Assembly (NCBI GenBank): GCA_030145845.1
Contig: JAIXHJ010000002.1
Span: 124,001 to 188,000 of the forward strand
DNA length: 64,000 nucleotides
Source: Pseudomonadota bacterium
Lineage (GTDB): Bacteria; Pseudomonadota; Gammaproteobacteria; Pseudomonadales; Oceanobacteraceae
Direction of reading: 5' to 3'
The stretch's first letter is position 1. Each line of letters opens with the position of its first letter. The notes under the pieces were generated by a model. It was not told the DNA's origin. It saw only the letters and a program-made list of their open reading frames with translations, and made no database searches. The position numbers and the translations under genes are program-made. Below, piece after piece: positions 55,391 to 63,943 of the stretch.

Positions 55391-56383
55391 ATGCTTAAAA
55401 AACTGACCAAACCGTTAGCTTTGGCCGCCGCAATGACCGTCAGCAGCCTGACCATGGCCGCTGATGAAGTAACGTTCCAGCTCGACTGGCTGCCGGGTGG
55501 CGATAAAGCCCCGGTGTATGTTGGTGTGGTTGAAGGCTTCTTCGAAGACGCTGATCTGGACGTGAAAATTGCCAGTGGCCGTGGTTCCACCGATGCGGTA
55601 ACCAAAATGGCAACCGGTCAGTCGGATGTCGGTACCGCAGACATCGGCGCCCTGATGGCTGCCCGTGCCACCGACAGCGTACCGGTATCGGCGGTACTGG
55701 CGTATTTCTCTCAGGCACCGCATGCCTTCTTTACCGTTAAAGGCAGTGGCGTCAGCAGCATCAAGGATGTGGCCGGCAAAAAAGTAGCCACGTCACCGTT
55801 CACCTCCTCCAACCTGTTCCTGCCACTGGTGCTGGAAGAAAACGGTCTGAAAGAAAGTGATGTCAGCCTGGTGAAATCCGATCCGGGTGCCCTGGGACCG
55901 ATGCTGATGACGGGTAACGTGCCGGTTATTATCGCCTGGACCACCAACGTGCCGCTGTTTGAAAACCAGGCCAAAGAAGCGGGCAAAGAGCTGGTAGTAC
56001 TGCCATGGTCTGACGCCGGTCTGGAACTGTACAGCTCCTCACTGCTGGCTGCGGATAAATTCCTGAGTGAACGTCCTGAGGTGGCCAAACGTTTTATCAC
56101 CGCGTTTGCCAAGGCGGTGGAATTCACTTACGCCAACCCGGATAAAGCCGGTGCAGCCATTCATGCCATGGTTCCGGAAGTGGACGCCGCGACTGCTGCC
56201 GCCCAGATCAAGAGCATCAAAGGCCTGGTCTACAACTCAGCGTCTGAGGCTGATGGTTACGGTACGCTGACACCTGAGCGTATGGCCATGACCTGGAAGT
56301 GGGTTGCCAAAGCCAACAAGCTGGATCCGTCCAAAGCCGATCCGGAAACCATGGTTAACCGCGATTTCATGCCGGAGAAATAA
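55391..56383 (+). CDS. NitT/TauT-type ABC substrate-binding protein (NMT1 family)
   Basis: A 330-residue periplasmic binding protein with signal peptide (cleavage after TMAA). Its VTFQLDWLPGGDKAPVYVGVVEGFF, GRGSTDAVTKMATGQSDVGTADIG and later VATSPFTSSN follow the NMT1/THI5-like and SsuA fold. Such proteins bind thiamine pyrimidines, taurine-type sulfonates, nitrate or riboflavin-type rings; the ligand is not evident from the residues. AGGAGAGAGACC precedes the ATG. Confidence 0.92.
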   Translation: MLKKLTKPLALAAAMTVSSLTMAADEVTFQLDWLPGGDKAPVYVGVVEGFFEDADLDVKIASGRGSTDAVTKMATGQSDVGTADIGALMAARATDSVPVSAVLAYFSQAPHAFFTVKGSGVSSIKDVAGKKVATSPFTSSNLFLPLVLEENGLKESDVSLVKSDPGALGPMLMTGNVPVIIAWTTNVPLFENQAKEAGKELVVLPWSDAGLELYSSSLLAADKFLSERPEVAKRFITAFAKAVEFTYANPDKAGAAIHAMVPEVDAATAAAQIKSIKGLVYNSASEADGYGTLTPERMAMTWKWVAKANKLDPSKADPETMVNRDFMPEK

Positions 56384-56384
56384 T

Positions 56385-57167
56385 ATGGCCCAGGCATCTG
56401 ACCGCGCCTTTGTCCGTATGGAAGGGGTTGGCCATTGTTACAACCCTGAAGGCGGCCCGATGGCCGTGCAGCAGATTGACCTGGAAATTCACCGCCACGA
56501 ATTCGTGGCGGTGGTTGGTCCGTCCGGCTGCGGTAAATCGACCCTGCTGCGCATGGTGTCAGGTCTGCTGATTCCCAGTGAAGGGAAAGTCAGTGTGTTT
56601 GAACATCAGGTCACAGAGCCGCGTGATGACGTGGGCATTGTGTTCCAGAAGCCGACCTTGCTGCCGTGGATCAACGTACGCAAAAATGTACTGTTTCCGC
56701 TCAAACACAAATACGGTAATTACAGTAAGGCTGACGAAAAACGAGCCGACGAACTGCTTGCCATGGCCGGCCTGTCACAGTTTGCGGAACGTATGCCGGA
56801 CGAACTCTCCGGTGGTATGCAGCAACGGGTCGGTATTGTCCGCGCACTGTTGCTGAATCCGGATATCCTGTTAATGGATGAGCCTTTTTCTGCGCTCGAT
56901 GCCATGACCCGTGAACAGATCGGTTTCGACCTGCTTAACATCTGGCGTGACAATCCGAAAACGGTTCTCTTTATTACCCACTCAATTTCAGAAGCTGTGC
57001 TGCTGGCTGACCGGGTACTGGTCATGAGTCAGCGTCCCGGCACCGTACTCGATCTGATCGATATTGATCTGCCGCGTCCGCGTACCACAGAAACGATCCA
57101 GACGCCGGAATTTGCTGAATTAACCGCCCGTATCAGGAAGCATATTTATGAACCAGAAGCGCACTGA
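56385..57167 (+). CDS. ABC transporter ATP-binding protein (NitT/TauT type)
   Basis: A 260-residue ATPase. Walker A GPSGCGKSTLLRM, Q-loop with FQKPTLLPW, signature LSGGMQQRV and Walker B ILLMDEPFSALD are complete. Start ATG 56385 directly after the stop of the binding-protein gene; the in-frame 56304 start is inside it. Pairs with the permease, which it overlaps by 20 bases. Confidence 0.94.
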   Translation: MAQASDRAFVRMEGVGHCYNPEGGPMAVQQIDLEIHRHEFVAVVGPSGCGKSTLLRMVSGLLIPSEGKVSVFEHQVTEPRDDVGIVFQKPTLLPWINVRKNVLFPLKHKYGNYSKADEKRADELLAMAGLSQFAERMPDELSGGMQQRVGIVRALLLNPDILLMDEPFSALDAMTREQIGFDLLNIWRDNPKTVLFITHSISEAVLLADRVLVMSQRPGTVLDLIDIDLPRPRTTETIQTPEFAELTARIRKHIYEPEAH

Positions 57168-57942
57168 CATTCTGCCGCCCAAGGTGCGCGCCTGGCTGAT
57201 GCGTTATGCCTCGGCCATCTTTTTTATTGCCCTGGTCGGCCTCTGGGAAATGGTCTGCCGGATCGGCGACATTCCTAATTATATCCTGCCGTCACCGGCC
57301 AGTATTTTTAACGCCTTTTTCGATGTTGAATTCAGCCGCTGGCTGACGCACCTGTGGGCAACCCTGCGGGTCGCACTGCTTGGTTTTGTGCTGTCGATTG
57401 TGATCAGTATTCCGCTGGCTGTGGCTATGGTCCGTTCAGAACTGATGACGCGGGTTATTTACCCGGCGCTGGTGGTGGTTCAGGCGACCCCCGTGGTAGC
57501 CGTCGCACCGCTGATTATCGTGCTGATGGGAACCGGTGATCCGTCACGTATTCTGATTACCTGCATGATCACCTTCTTCCCGCTGGTGGTCTCGGCCACC
57601 ACCGGTATGCTGGAAACCCCGGCCGAGCTGGTGGAGCTGAGTCAGTCACTGCGGGCGCCGCGTTACCGTGAAACCTGGCAGATCCGTATTCCGTATGCGA
57701 TTCCGCATATTTTCAGTGGTCTGAAAGTCTCCATTACGCTGGCCATTATCGGTGCTGTGGTGGCGGAGTTCGTCGCTGCGGAAGAAGGGCTGGGCTACTT
57801 TATTCAGTTCTCGACCTCCTTCTTTAAAATTCCACAGGCGTTTGCCGGATTAATTTTCCTGGCGGTTATCAGTCTGCTGTTATTCAAGTCCGTGACCTGG
57901 ATTCAGACCTGGCTGTTCCCGTGGAGTCTGCCGAAAAAATAA
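57148..57942 (+). CDS. ABC transporter permease (NitT/TauT type)
   Basis: A 264-residue inner-membrane protein with six hydrophobic helices. The EAA loop ELVELSQSLRAPRYRETWQIRIPYAIPHIFSGLK contacts the ATPase. Its start overlaps the ATPase gene end. The gene set is complete (binding protein, ATPase, one permease as homodimer). Confidence 0.93.
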   Translation: MNQKRTDILPPKVRAWLMRYASAIFFIALVGLWEMVCRIGDIPNYILPSPASIFNAFFDVEFSRWLTHLWATLRVALLGFVLSIVISIPLAVAMVRSELMTRVIYPALVVVQATPVVAVAPLIIVLMGTGDPSRILITCMITFFPLVVSATTGMLETPAELVELSQSLRAPRYRETWQIRIPYAIPHIFSGLKVSITLAIIGAVVAEFVAAEEGLGYFIQFSTSFFKIPQAFAGLIFLAVISLLLFKSVTWIQTWLFPWSLPKK

Positions 57943-58008
57943 GGCGAGCTGAAAACGTGCCGCTGCGGCGGCACGGGCACAACACACTCTTATTATGACA
58001 AGTGATTT

Positions 58009-58500
58009 ATGACTGAAGATCAGAAACTCAGCGAGCAGGACAAAACCTTTATGCGCCGTACCTTTGAACTGGCAGCGGAAGCGCGGGAGCAGGGGATTCA
58101 CCCGTTCGCCGCCATCCTGGTGGACGGTGATAATCATATTCTGATGGAACAGGTGAACGGTTACCTGCCGGACCTGGATATGACCGGCCATGCCGAGCGG
58201 GTGCTGATGACCCGGGCGAGCAAGGCTTACCGGCCGGATTTTCTGCAGAACTGCACCATGTATGTGTCGGCCGAACCCTGTGCCATGTGCGCCGGCTCAG
58301 CCTACTGGGCCGGACTGGGACGTCTGGTGTACAGCCTGAGTGAACATTCGCTGAAACAGATTACCGGCAATCACCCGGAAAACCCGACACTGGACCTGCC
58401 CTGCCGTACAGTCTTTGCTTCCGGCCAGCGCGAGGTGGAAATCATCGGTCCGGTGATGGAAGCGGAAGGTGCGGAACTGCATAAAGGCTTCTGGGGCTGA
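58009..58500 (+). CDS. Cytidine-deaminase-fold nucleoside/guanine deaminase-like protein
   Basis: A 163-residue zinc deaminase. The metal and proton sites are His61-x-Glu63 (HAE) and Cys91-x2-Cys94 (PCAMC). The C-terminal ELHKGFWG and the residues around SEHSLKQITG resemble guanine deaminase (GuaD) and ammeline-type deaminases more than tRNA TadA, which also has a different end. Possibly deaminates a purine, pyrimidine or related heterocycle imported by the preceding transporter. The 66-base gap before it is the largest after the ABC genes. Confidence 0.85.
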   Translation: MTEDQKLSEQDKTFMRRTFELAAEAREQGIHPFAAILVDGDNHILMEQVNGYLPDLDMTGHAERVLMTRASKAYRPDFLQNCTMYVSAEPCAMCAGSAYWAGLGRLVYSLSEHSLKQITGNHPENPTLDLPCRTVFASGQREVEIIGPVMEAEGAELHKGFWG

Positions 58501-58528
58501 AAGCCTGCCGCAGTGGCGGAGCCGATAA

Positions 58529-58555
58529 TCAGGTGGGCGATGCCCACCTTTTTTA
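58529..58555 (+). terminator. Terminator of the oxygenase-ABC-deaminase operon
   Basis: AGGTGGGC-GAT-GCCCACCT stem with a T-run, about 30 bases past the deaminase stop. Confidence 0.87.
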
Positions 58556-58631
58556 TGTCAGTTATCTACTGATAGTTTTAATGTTGTTCGCGCATCAATA
58601 ACGCTCATGGCGGGCTTTGTAAAAATCACGC

Positions 58632-59090
58632 TCAGGGCAAACGCATGACGGTGACCTGTTTGTGCCGCCGCCGGCTCTGTTGCAGTACCTTGTGCAGGGC
58701 CGGCTGCAGGGTTTCCTCATTCACCGCCACAAAGCCGTGACGGTGGTAAAAGTCATCCAGCTGGGGCAGAGGGAAGGTGAACAGCGGCTGGCCATCCACC
58801 AGTGCGGGCAGCTGTTGCAGCAGCTGCCCGGCGAGGCCGCGGCGGCGGTAATCCACTGCGGTGCACAGGTTGCGTAACAGCCACTGCCCGCCGTACCTGA
58901 GCAGACGGGCGCCACACAGCAACTGACGGCCGCTGAATATGCCACAGCGTGTGTCGTGCGGTGCCGCGCGGCCGCTGTCGTGGCTGGCTTTATACAGTGC
59001 ATTCAGTTGCTGCACGCTGACGGCACTGCTGAAGCGCAGCGTTTCCTGCGGGATAAGGATGCCGCTGTCAGCCGCCATAAGCCTGAACAT
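58632..59090 (-). CDS. GNAT-family N-acetyltransferase
   Basis: A 152-residue acetyl-CoA-dependent transferase. Motif A, with LCTAVDYRRRGLAGQLLQQLPA, supplies the RRxGxA pyrophosphate loop; DDFYHRHGFVAV is motif B. The acceptor is unknown. Its start overlaps the end of the diguanylate cyclase gene by 23 bases. Confidence 0.85.
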   Translation of the reverse strand: MFRLMAADSGILIPQETLRFSSAVSVQQLNALYKASHDSGRAAPHDTRCGIFSGRQLLCGARLLRYGGQWLLRNLCTAVDYRRRGLAGQLLQQLPALVDGQPLFTFPLPQLDDFYHRHGFVAVNEETLQPALHKVLQQSRRRHKQVTVMRLP

Positions 59091-60771
59091 TATTGCGGCC
59101 GGAATATTTGGCCTGATACAGCGCCTTGTCGGCCTGATCGAGCAGGCTTTTCAGGCCGCCAGCGGTCTGATGATGAACTGCGAGGCCGATACTGATGGTA
59201 AAGGTCAGCAGGGTTCCATCGGCTGCTTCAATGCGGCAGGCTTCCGCCGCTGCACGTAATTTTTCGGCCACTTTCATCGCTTCGCTGCTGTGGCAGTTGG
59301 GCAGCAGAATCATAAATTCCTCACCACCGAAGCGGGCAATAATATCACTTGAGCGGCTGTTGGCTTTCAGTGTCCGCGCCAGCTCTACCAGCACTTTATC
59401 GCCGGTCTGATGGCCATGAGTGTCATTGATGGATTTGAAGTGATCGATGTCGATGGCCAGTACCGCCATGGATGTTCCCTGACGGCTGGCCAGGTTCAGC
59501 AGGTAATCCGCTTCTGCATTAAAAAAGCGGCGGTTGTAGAGTCTGGTCAGCGGGTCGGTTGCCGCCTGCAGCTTCAGTTCGGCCTGGCTGGCTTTGATCC
59601 GTTCCAGCATGCGGATACGGTAGGCAATGATAAAGGCCAGCATCAGGGCTTCCAGGGTAATGCCGATGCCGACACCGTGACTGGCAATATAACTGAAGCC
59701 AATCAGACCTTTATAAAACAGAACCGCCAGCGCATTGAAAATCAGAAAACACGAGTGACCGATAAGAAAGAATCCGGCCAGCGGATTGCCCTTACGGTAG
59801 AGGCTGATGCTGACGGAAATCGTCACCACCATCATCAGCGCTGCCAGTGTGCTGGCCGGTTTCAGGGCTGTCTGAATATCGAACAGGGCATAAAACAGAT
59901 CGGCTGCCAGTAATAGCAGCATGCCGTTGAGAAAGCGGTGTTCGGTGGGGTAGTTGTCTTTGGTGGCGAAGATCGACGTCATAAACAGGATCAGGAATAT
60001 CGGCATGGTAATCAGCGAAATATGCAGATTGAAAATGCCGGAACCATAGACGTTGAAAAGATTCGACAGCAGCCCGTAAGACAGCGAAATCCAGATGGCA
60101 CCGGAAATCAGATACAGGGAGTAATACACATTTTCACGGTTGCTGGAGGCAAAGTAGAGCAGGAAATTATAAAAAATCAGCGCCAGCAGCACGCCGGTCA
60201 GCAGTGCGATGTCGGTGTGGGTTCCGATCAGGGCGCGGCGGGAATGGTCTTCATCCAGCAGCAGCAGGGTAAACCACTGGTGGGAATAGGAAACGCTTTT
60301 CACATACAGGGTACGTTTGCTTCCGGCAGGCAGATCAAAGCGGTATACCGCACTGCCGCGGTACATCAGCGGGCTGGTGGCGGCGTCGTCCATATCGACG
60401 ATCTGCTTATCGATGAGCGTAGCGTTATTCTCCAGATAAAAACCCACCAGACGGTTGTGGTAGGCATAGGGGTGATGGAGAAATAAGGTCTGATCGTGGC
60501 TGCTATGATTTTCCAGCAGAAGGCGTGACCAGGTTGTTTTCGATGCGGTGCCCAGCGACAGCCCGTTCGTGGATGGCTGAAACACCTGCTGTCTGACGTC
60601 GCTGAAACTGAGCGACTCTGACTGATCCACGTAGTAAGCCATGGGGAAGGACGTCAGATTAATGCTATCGCCAGCAATGATCACCGGCTCCGCGGCCCGG
60701 GCAGAGAACGCGGGCAGGCAGAGTATGATCAGCAGTAACCAGCCTGCTGGCAGTCGTATTCGCAAATCCAC
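59068..60771 (-). CDS. 7TMR-DISM diguanylate cyclase
   Basis: A 567-residue c-di-GMP synthase. A signal peptide is followed by a 7TMR-DISM extracellular domain (about 30-175), seven transmembrane helices (about 180-385), and a GGDEF domain. The active motif is GGEEF, with the RSSD inhibitory I-site five residues upstream, so product inhibition is expected. The extracellular domain suggests sensing of a sugar or peptide ligand. The GNAT gene overlaps its end and is probably co-transcribed. Confidence 0.92.
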   Translation of the reverse strand: MDLRIRLPAGWLLLIILCLPAFSARAAEPVIIAGDSINLTSFPMAYYVDQSESLSFSDVRQQVFQPSTNGLSLGTASKTTWSRLLLENHSSHDQTLFLHHPYAYHNRLVGFYLENNATLIDKQIVDMDDAATSPLMYRGSAVYRFDLPAGSKRTLYVKSVSYSHQWFTLLLLDEDHSRRALIGTHTDIALLTGVLLALIFYNFLLYFASSNRENVYYSLYLISGAIWISLSYGLLSNLFNVYGSGIFNLHISLITMPIFLILFMTSIFATKDNYPTEHRFLNGMLLLLAADLFYALFDIQTALKPASTLAALMMVVTISVSISLYRKGNPLAGFFLIGHSCFLIFNALAVLFYKGLIGFSYIASHGVGIGITLEALMLAFIIAYRIRMLERIKASQAELKLQAATDPLTRLYNRRFFNAEADYLLNLASRQGTSMAVLAIDIDHFKSINDTHGHQTGDKVLVELARTLKANSRSSDIIARFGGEEFMILLPNCHSSEAMKVAEKLRAAAEACRIEAADGTLLTFTISIGLAVHHQTAGGLKSLLDQADKALYQAKYSGRNNVQAYGG

Positions 60772-61061
60772 AGGCAGGTGTCCCCGTGTGTTGTCTGATC
60801 CGGCGCCTGACCCCGGGTATGGCGATGAAAGATGGCAGGACAGCGGGCGTATCCGGTCGCGGTATAACCGGCGCTTCCACTGAAAAGCTTAGACAGCAGA
60901 TGGCCTGACTGCAATATGATGATGGTCATGGCGGTGGATTGCAGATCCTGTCACATTAGCGGGTGCTGGTCAGGGCATCAGAGAGATTTCCGCCGTACGG
61001 CTTTGATACACTGATCCGGTTACCGATCTGTTAACTGTCTGCCACAGACAAGGAGAAACAT

Positions 61062-61244
61062 ATGCAATGCAATGTAGGTAAAACTGATCGTGTTATACGG
61101 CTTGTGCTCGGCATCGTGATTATTGCGCTGGGGCTGGGCTACCAGTCATGGTGGGGGCTGATCGGTGTGGTGCCGCTGCTGACGGCGGCACTGGGCTGGT
61201 GCCCGGCTTACCTGCCGTTTGGTATATCCACCTGTAAAAAGTAA
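61062..61244 (+). CDS. DUF2892 small membrane protein
   Basis: A 60-residue protein beginning MQCNVGKTDRVIRLVLG, with two hydrophobic helices around a short turn and a final GWCPAYLPFGISTCKK. This is the DUF2892 pattern found as the C-terminal part of rhodanese YgaP. AAGGAGAA precedes the ATG. Function unknown. Confidence 0.92.
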   Translation: MQCNVGKTDRVIRLVLGIVIIALGLGYQSWWGLIGVVPLLTAALGWCPAYLPFGISTCKK

Positions 61245-61277
61245 GGTGGTCCGGCCGCCGGGCAGAGCAGCAGGCCG

Positions 61278-63203
61278 CTATTTCTGCGGCTTCAGATAGG
61301 TGTAACCGTTGATACAGGCTTCATAGAAGTCGTTCCAGCGCACACCTTCGCGGGGTTTGATCTGACCGGCCGCCACCTGTTTATCGATCATGCGTTTTAC
61401 ATCCGAGGTCATGGCCTGCGGGTTGTACTGCATAATGGTCAGCACATCCTTAACCGATGAACCCTGCACAATCTCTTCGATATAAAAATCCTGCGGATCT
61501 TCATCGTCACAGAAAACATGCACTTCGTTCAGGCGCCCGAACAGGTTGTGCATATCGCCCATGACATCCTGATAGGCACCGGTGAGGAACAGGCCGATAA
61601 AGTACGGTTCACCGGCGCGCAGTTTATGCAGTGGCAGTACCTGGGTAATTTCCCGGCCGATGGCGAACTGGTCGATTTTACCGTCGCTGTCGCAGGTAAT
61701 ATCCACCAGTGAACAGCTGACCTGTGGCTTTTCATCCATGCGTGTCAGCGGCGCCACCGGCAGCAGCTGGTCGATGGCCCAGCTGTCGGCGGCAGACTGA
61801 AACACCGAGAAGTTGCATAAATACTGCGATGAGAGGTTGCGTTCCATTTCCTGCAGTTCTTCCGGAATATAATCTGCGTCCTGATAGTAGTGGTGCAGGC
61901 GTTCCATAATCTGCCAGTACAGGGTTTCGATTTTGGCCAGTTCTTCCAGCCGCAGTACGCGCAGTTTGAAGGCATCCAGTGCCTGCTCTTTGTAGCGGGA
62001 GGCATCGTTAAAGGCAGCCTGCATATTGGTCTGCTCACCGAGGCCGGTATAAATATCGCGCATATTGCTGAGCAGGATATGCTCGTCCGCACAGGCAGCG
62101 GTATCCACCTGAGCACTGTCGGTGCGGATTTCGCCGACAATCTGGGTAACCACGCAGCTGTGATGGGCGGTGATGGCGCGGCCGCTTTCGCTGACCAGGC
62201 CCGGATGCGGTACCCCTTCCAGATCACACACTTCCTGCACGCCCTGCACCACGCTGCTGACGTATTCCTGCATGGTGTAGTTGCGTGACGATTCGCTGGT
62301 GGAAGCGGTGCCGTCGTAATCAATGCCCAGACCGCCGCCGACATCGACGTAATCCAGCGCAAACCCCATGCGGTGCAGTTCAGCGTAAATCATTGCGCCT
62401 TCGGACACGGCTTCTTTCACTGAGCGGATATCCGTCAGCTGACTGCCGATATGGAAATGCAGCAGCTTCAGGCAGTGATCCATGCCTTCGTCTTTCAGGT
62501 AACGGGTGGCATTGATGATTTCAGTAATGGTCAGGCCGAATTTGGCGCGGTCGCCGCCGGAGCTTTCCCATTTACCGCGGCCCTTGGCAGTGATTTTGGC
62601 GCGCATGCCGATAATGGGGTCAATCGCCAGCTCTTTGGCCAGCCGCACCAGCAGCAGGAGTTCGGAATATTTTTCCACCACCACCACCATGCGGTTGCCG
62701 AGGCGGCGGCCCATTAACGCCAGGCGCATGAATTCTTCGTCTTTATAACCGTTGAGCACGGTCAGCGAGCCGTCGTTGGTGTTCATCGCCAGAGCGGCCA
62801 GCAGCTCAGCTTTGGAGCCGGCCTCAAGACCATAGCGGAAAGGTTTGCCGGCGTAGACAATTTCTTCCACCACTTCGCGCATCTGGTTAACCTTGATCGG
62901 GTAGACACCCTGATATTCACCGCGGTAACCGCTCTGCTCAATGGCGTTGGCGAAGGCCGTGTTCAGCTGTGTGACCTGGGCGCGCAGAATATCGTGAAAG
63001 CGCACCACCACCGGAAACTGCAGCCCTTCCTGCTGAATCTCACTGAGCACCGAACCAAAGTCGATCCTGACCGACGGATTGCCCGGGTCGGGGGTAATCT
63101 GCAGATTACCGTTATCACCGATGCGGAAATAACCGCCGCCCCAGCGTGAAACACCGTACAGCTTTTCTGCGTCTTCAATGGTCCAGTCAGTGGCTGGTGT
63201 CAT
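61278..63203 (-). CDS. speA: Biosynthetic arginine decarboxylase
   Basis: PLP enzyme that makes agmatine for putrescine synthesis. The 641-residue protein has the PLP lysine in YPIKVNQMREVVEE, HIGSQLTDI, VDVGGGLGIDYDGT and the conserved CADEHILLSNMRD loop. Length fits SpeA (630-660). ATG 63201-63203 is used; the longer frame to 63284 runs into the Lrp gene's 3' end with no conserved residues. It lies downstream of lrp on the same strand. Confidence 0.96.
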   Translation of the reverse strand: MTPATDWTIEDAEKLYGVSRWGGGYFRIGDNGNLQITPDPGNPSVRIDFGSVLSEIQQEGLQFPVVVRFHDILRAQVTQLNTAFANAIEQSGYRGEYQGVYPIKVNQMREVVEEIVYAGKPFRYGLEAGSKAELLAALAMNTNDGSLTVLNGYKDEEFMRLALMGRRLGNRMVVVVEKYSELLLLVRLAKELAIDPIIGMRAKITAKGRGKWESSGGDRAKFGLTITEIINATRYLKDEGMDHCLKLLHFHIGSQLTDIRSVKEAVSEGAMIYAELHRMGFALDYVDVGGGLGIDYDGTASTSESSRNYTMQEYVSSVVQGVQEVCDLEGVPHPGLVSESGRAITAHHSCVVTQIVGEIRTDSAQVDTAACADEHILLSNMRDIYTGLGEQTNMQAAFNDASRYKEQALDAFKLRVLRLEELAKIETLYWQIMERLHHYYQDADYIPEELQEMERNLSSQYLCNFSVFQSAADSWAIDQLLPVAPLTRMDEKPQVSCSLVDITCDSDGKIDQFAIGREITQVLPLHKLRAGEPYFIGLFLTGAYQDVMGDMHNLFGRLNEVHVFCDDEDPQDFYIEEIVQGSSVKDVLTIMQYNPQAMTSDVKRMIDKQVAAGQIKPREGVRWNDFYEACINGYTYLKPQK

Positions 63204-63303
63204 CCTGATCGTCCTCGCTTGGTTACCTGACAGGGGCTGCGACAGCCCGGGTACAATGTAGCCGGCACGCCGGCCGATTACCACCGTGGCGGAGGCTGTG
63301 GGA

Positions 63304-63804
63304 TCAGGATTTCTGCGCTTTGCCGTAATCCAGCGGCAGCGCCAGACTTTCCTTCACTTCTTCCATCACGATATAGCTTTTGGAATTTGTCACGCCGGGC
63401 AGGGTCAGCAGCATATCGCCGAGCAGGGCGCGGTATTCCGACATACCACTGATGCGTGCCTTGATCAGATAATCGGAATCGCCGGAGACCAGGTGGCATT
63501 CCAGAATATAAGGCAACTGTTTCACCGCCTGGCTGAATTTCTGGAATGAATCCGGCGACTGATAAGACAGCGATATCTCCACAAACACCAGCATGTTGTA
63601 GCCCAGCAGCTCCGGATTCAGGCGCGCATGGTAGCCCTCGATATAGCCTTCTTTCTCCAGCCGCCGCACGCGCTCGATGCAGGGCGTGGAACTCAGGCCA
63701 ACCTTGTCTGCGAGGTCGACATAGCTGATGCGGCCGTCGTTCTGCAGGGCACGCAGAATGCTAATGTCCAGTTTGTCTAGAGGGCGTTTACGGCTGTCTG
63801 GCAT
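63304..63804 (-). CDS. dadR: Lrp/AsnC-family regulator, DadR-like
   Basis: A 166-residue regulator. The helix-turn-helix ISYVDLADKVGLSSTPCIERVRRLEKEGYIEGY covers about 28-60; the RAM domain (LLGYNMLVFVEISL onwards) binds amino acids. It is divergent from dadA, as Lrp/DadR is in Pseudomonas, where it activates dadAX in response to alanine. It could also affect speA. Generic Lrp is an alternative name. Confidence 0.85.
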   Translation of the reverse strand: MPDSRKRPLDKLDISILRALQNDGRISYVDLADKVGLSSTPCIERVRRLEKEGYIEGYHARLNPELLGYNMLVFVEISLSYQSPDSFQKFSQAVKQLPYILECHLVSGDSDYLIKARISGMSEYRALLGDMLLTLPGVTNSKSYIVMEEVKESLALPLDYGKAQKS

Positions 63805-63834
63805 AGAAGATTAATCCACTATTTATTGGAATAT

Positions 63835-63855
63835 AAAAAGGGTTTTACCCTTTTT
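63835..63855. promoter_or_regulatory. Palindrome between lrp/dadR and dadA
   Basis: AAAAAGGG (63835-63842) and CCCTTTTT (63848-63855) form a perfect eight-bp inverted repeat with a five-base spacer, 30 bases from the regulator's ATG and about 90 from dadA. It lies in an AT-rich region typical of Lrp binding and could also be a bidirectional terminator. Confidence 0.5.
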
Positions 63856-63943
63856 AAGTTGAAAGTTCAAAGTTATTCACTGGTTATTTGGTAATACACT
63901 GGTGTTATCTGATTATTGAATTTAACGGTCCTGAGAGGCTTTT

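Noticed and set aside
59410..60486. Two rightward Gln-rich frames opposite the diguanylate cyclase
   Set aside because: Mirror frames of a transmembrane protein gene; no domain or ribosome site.
61890..62748. Rightward frames opposite speA
   Set aside because: Antisense to conserved arginine decarboxylase motifs.
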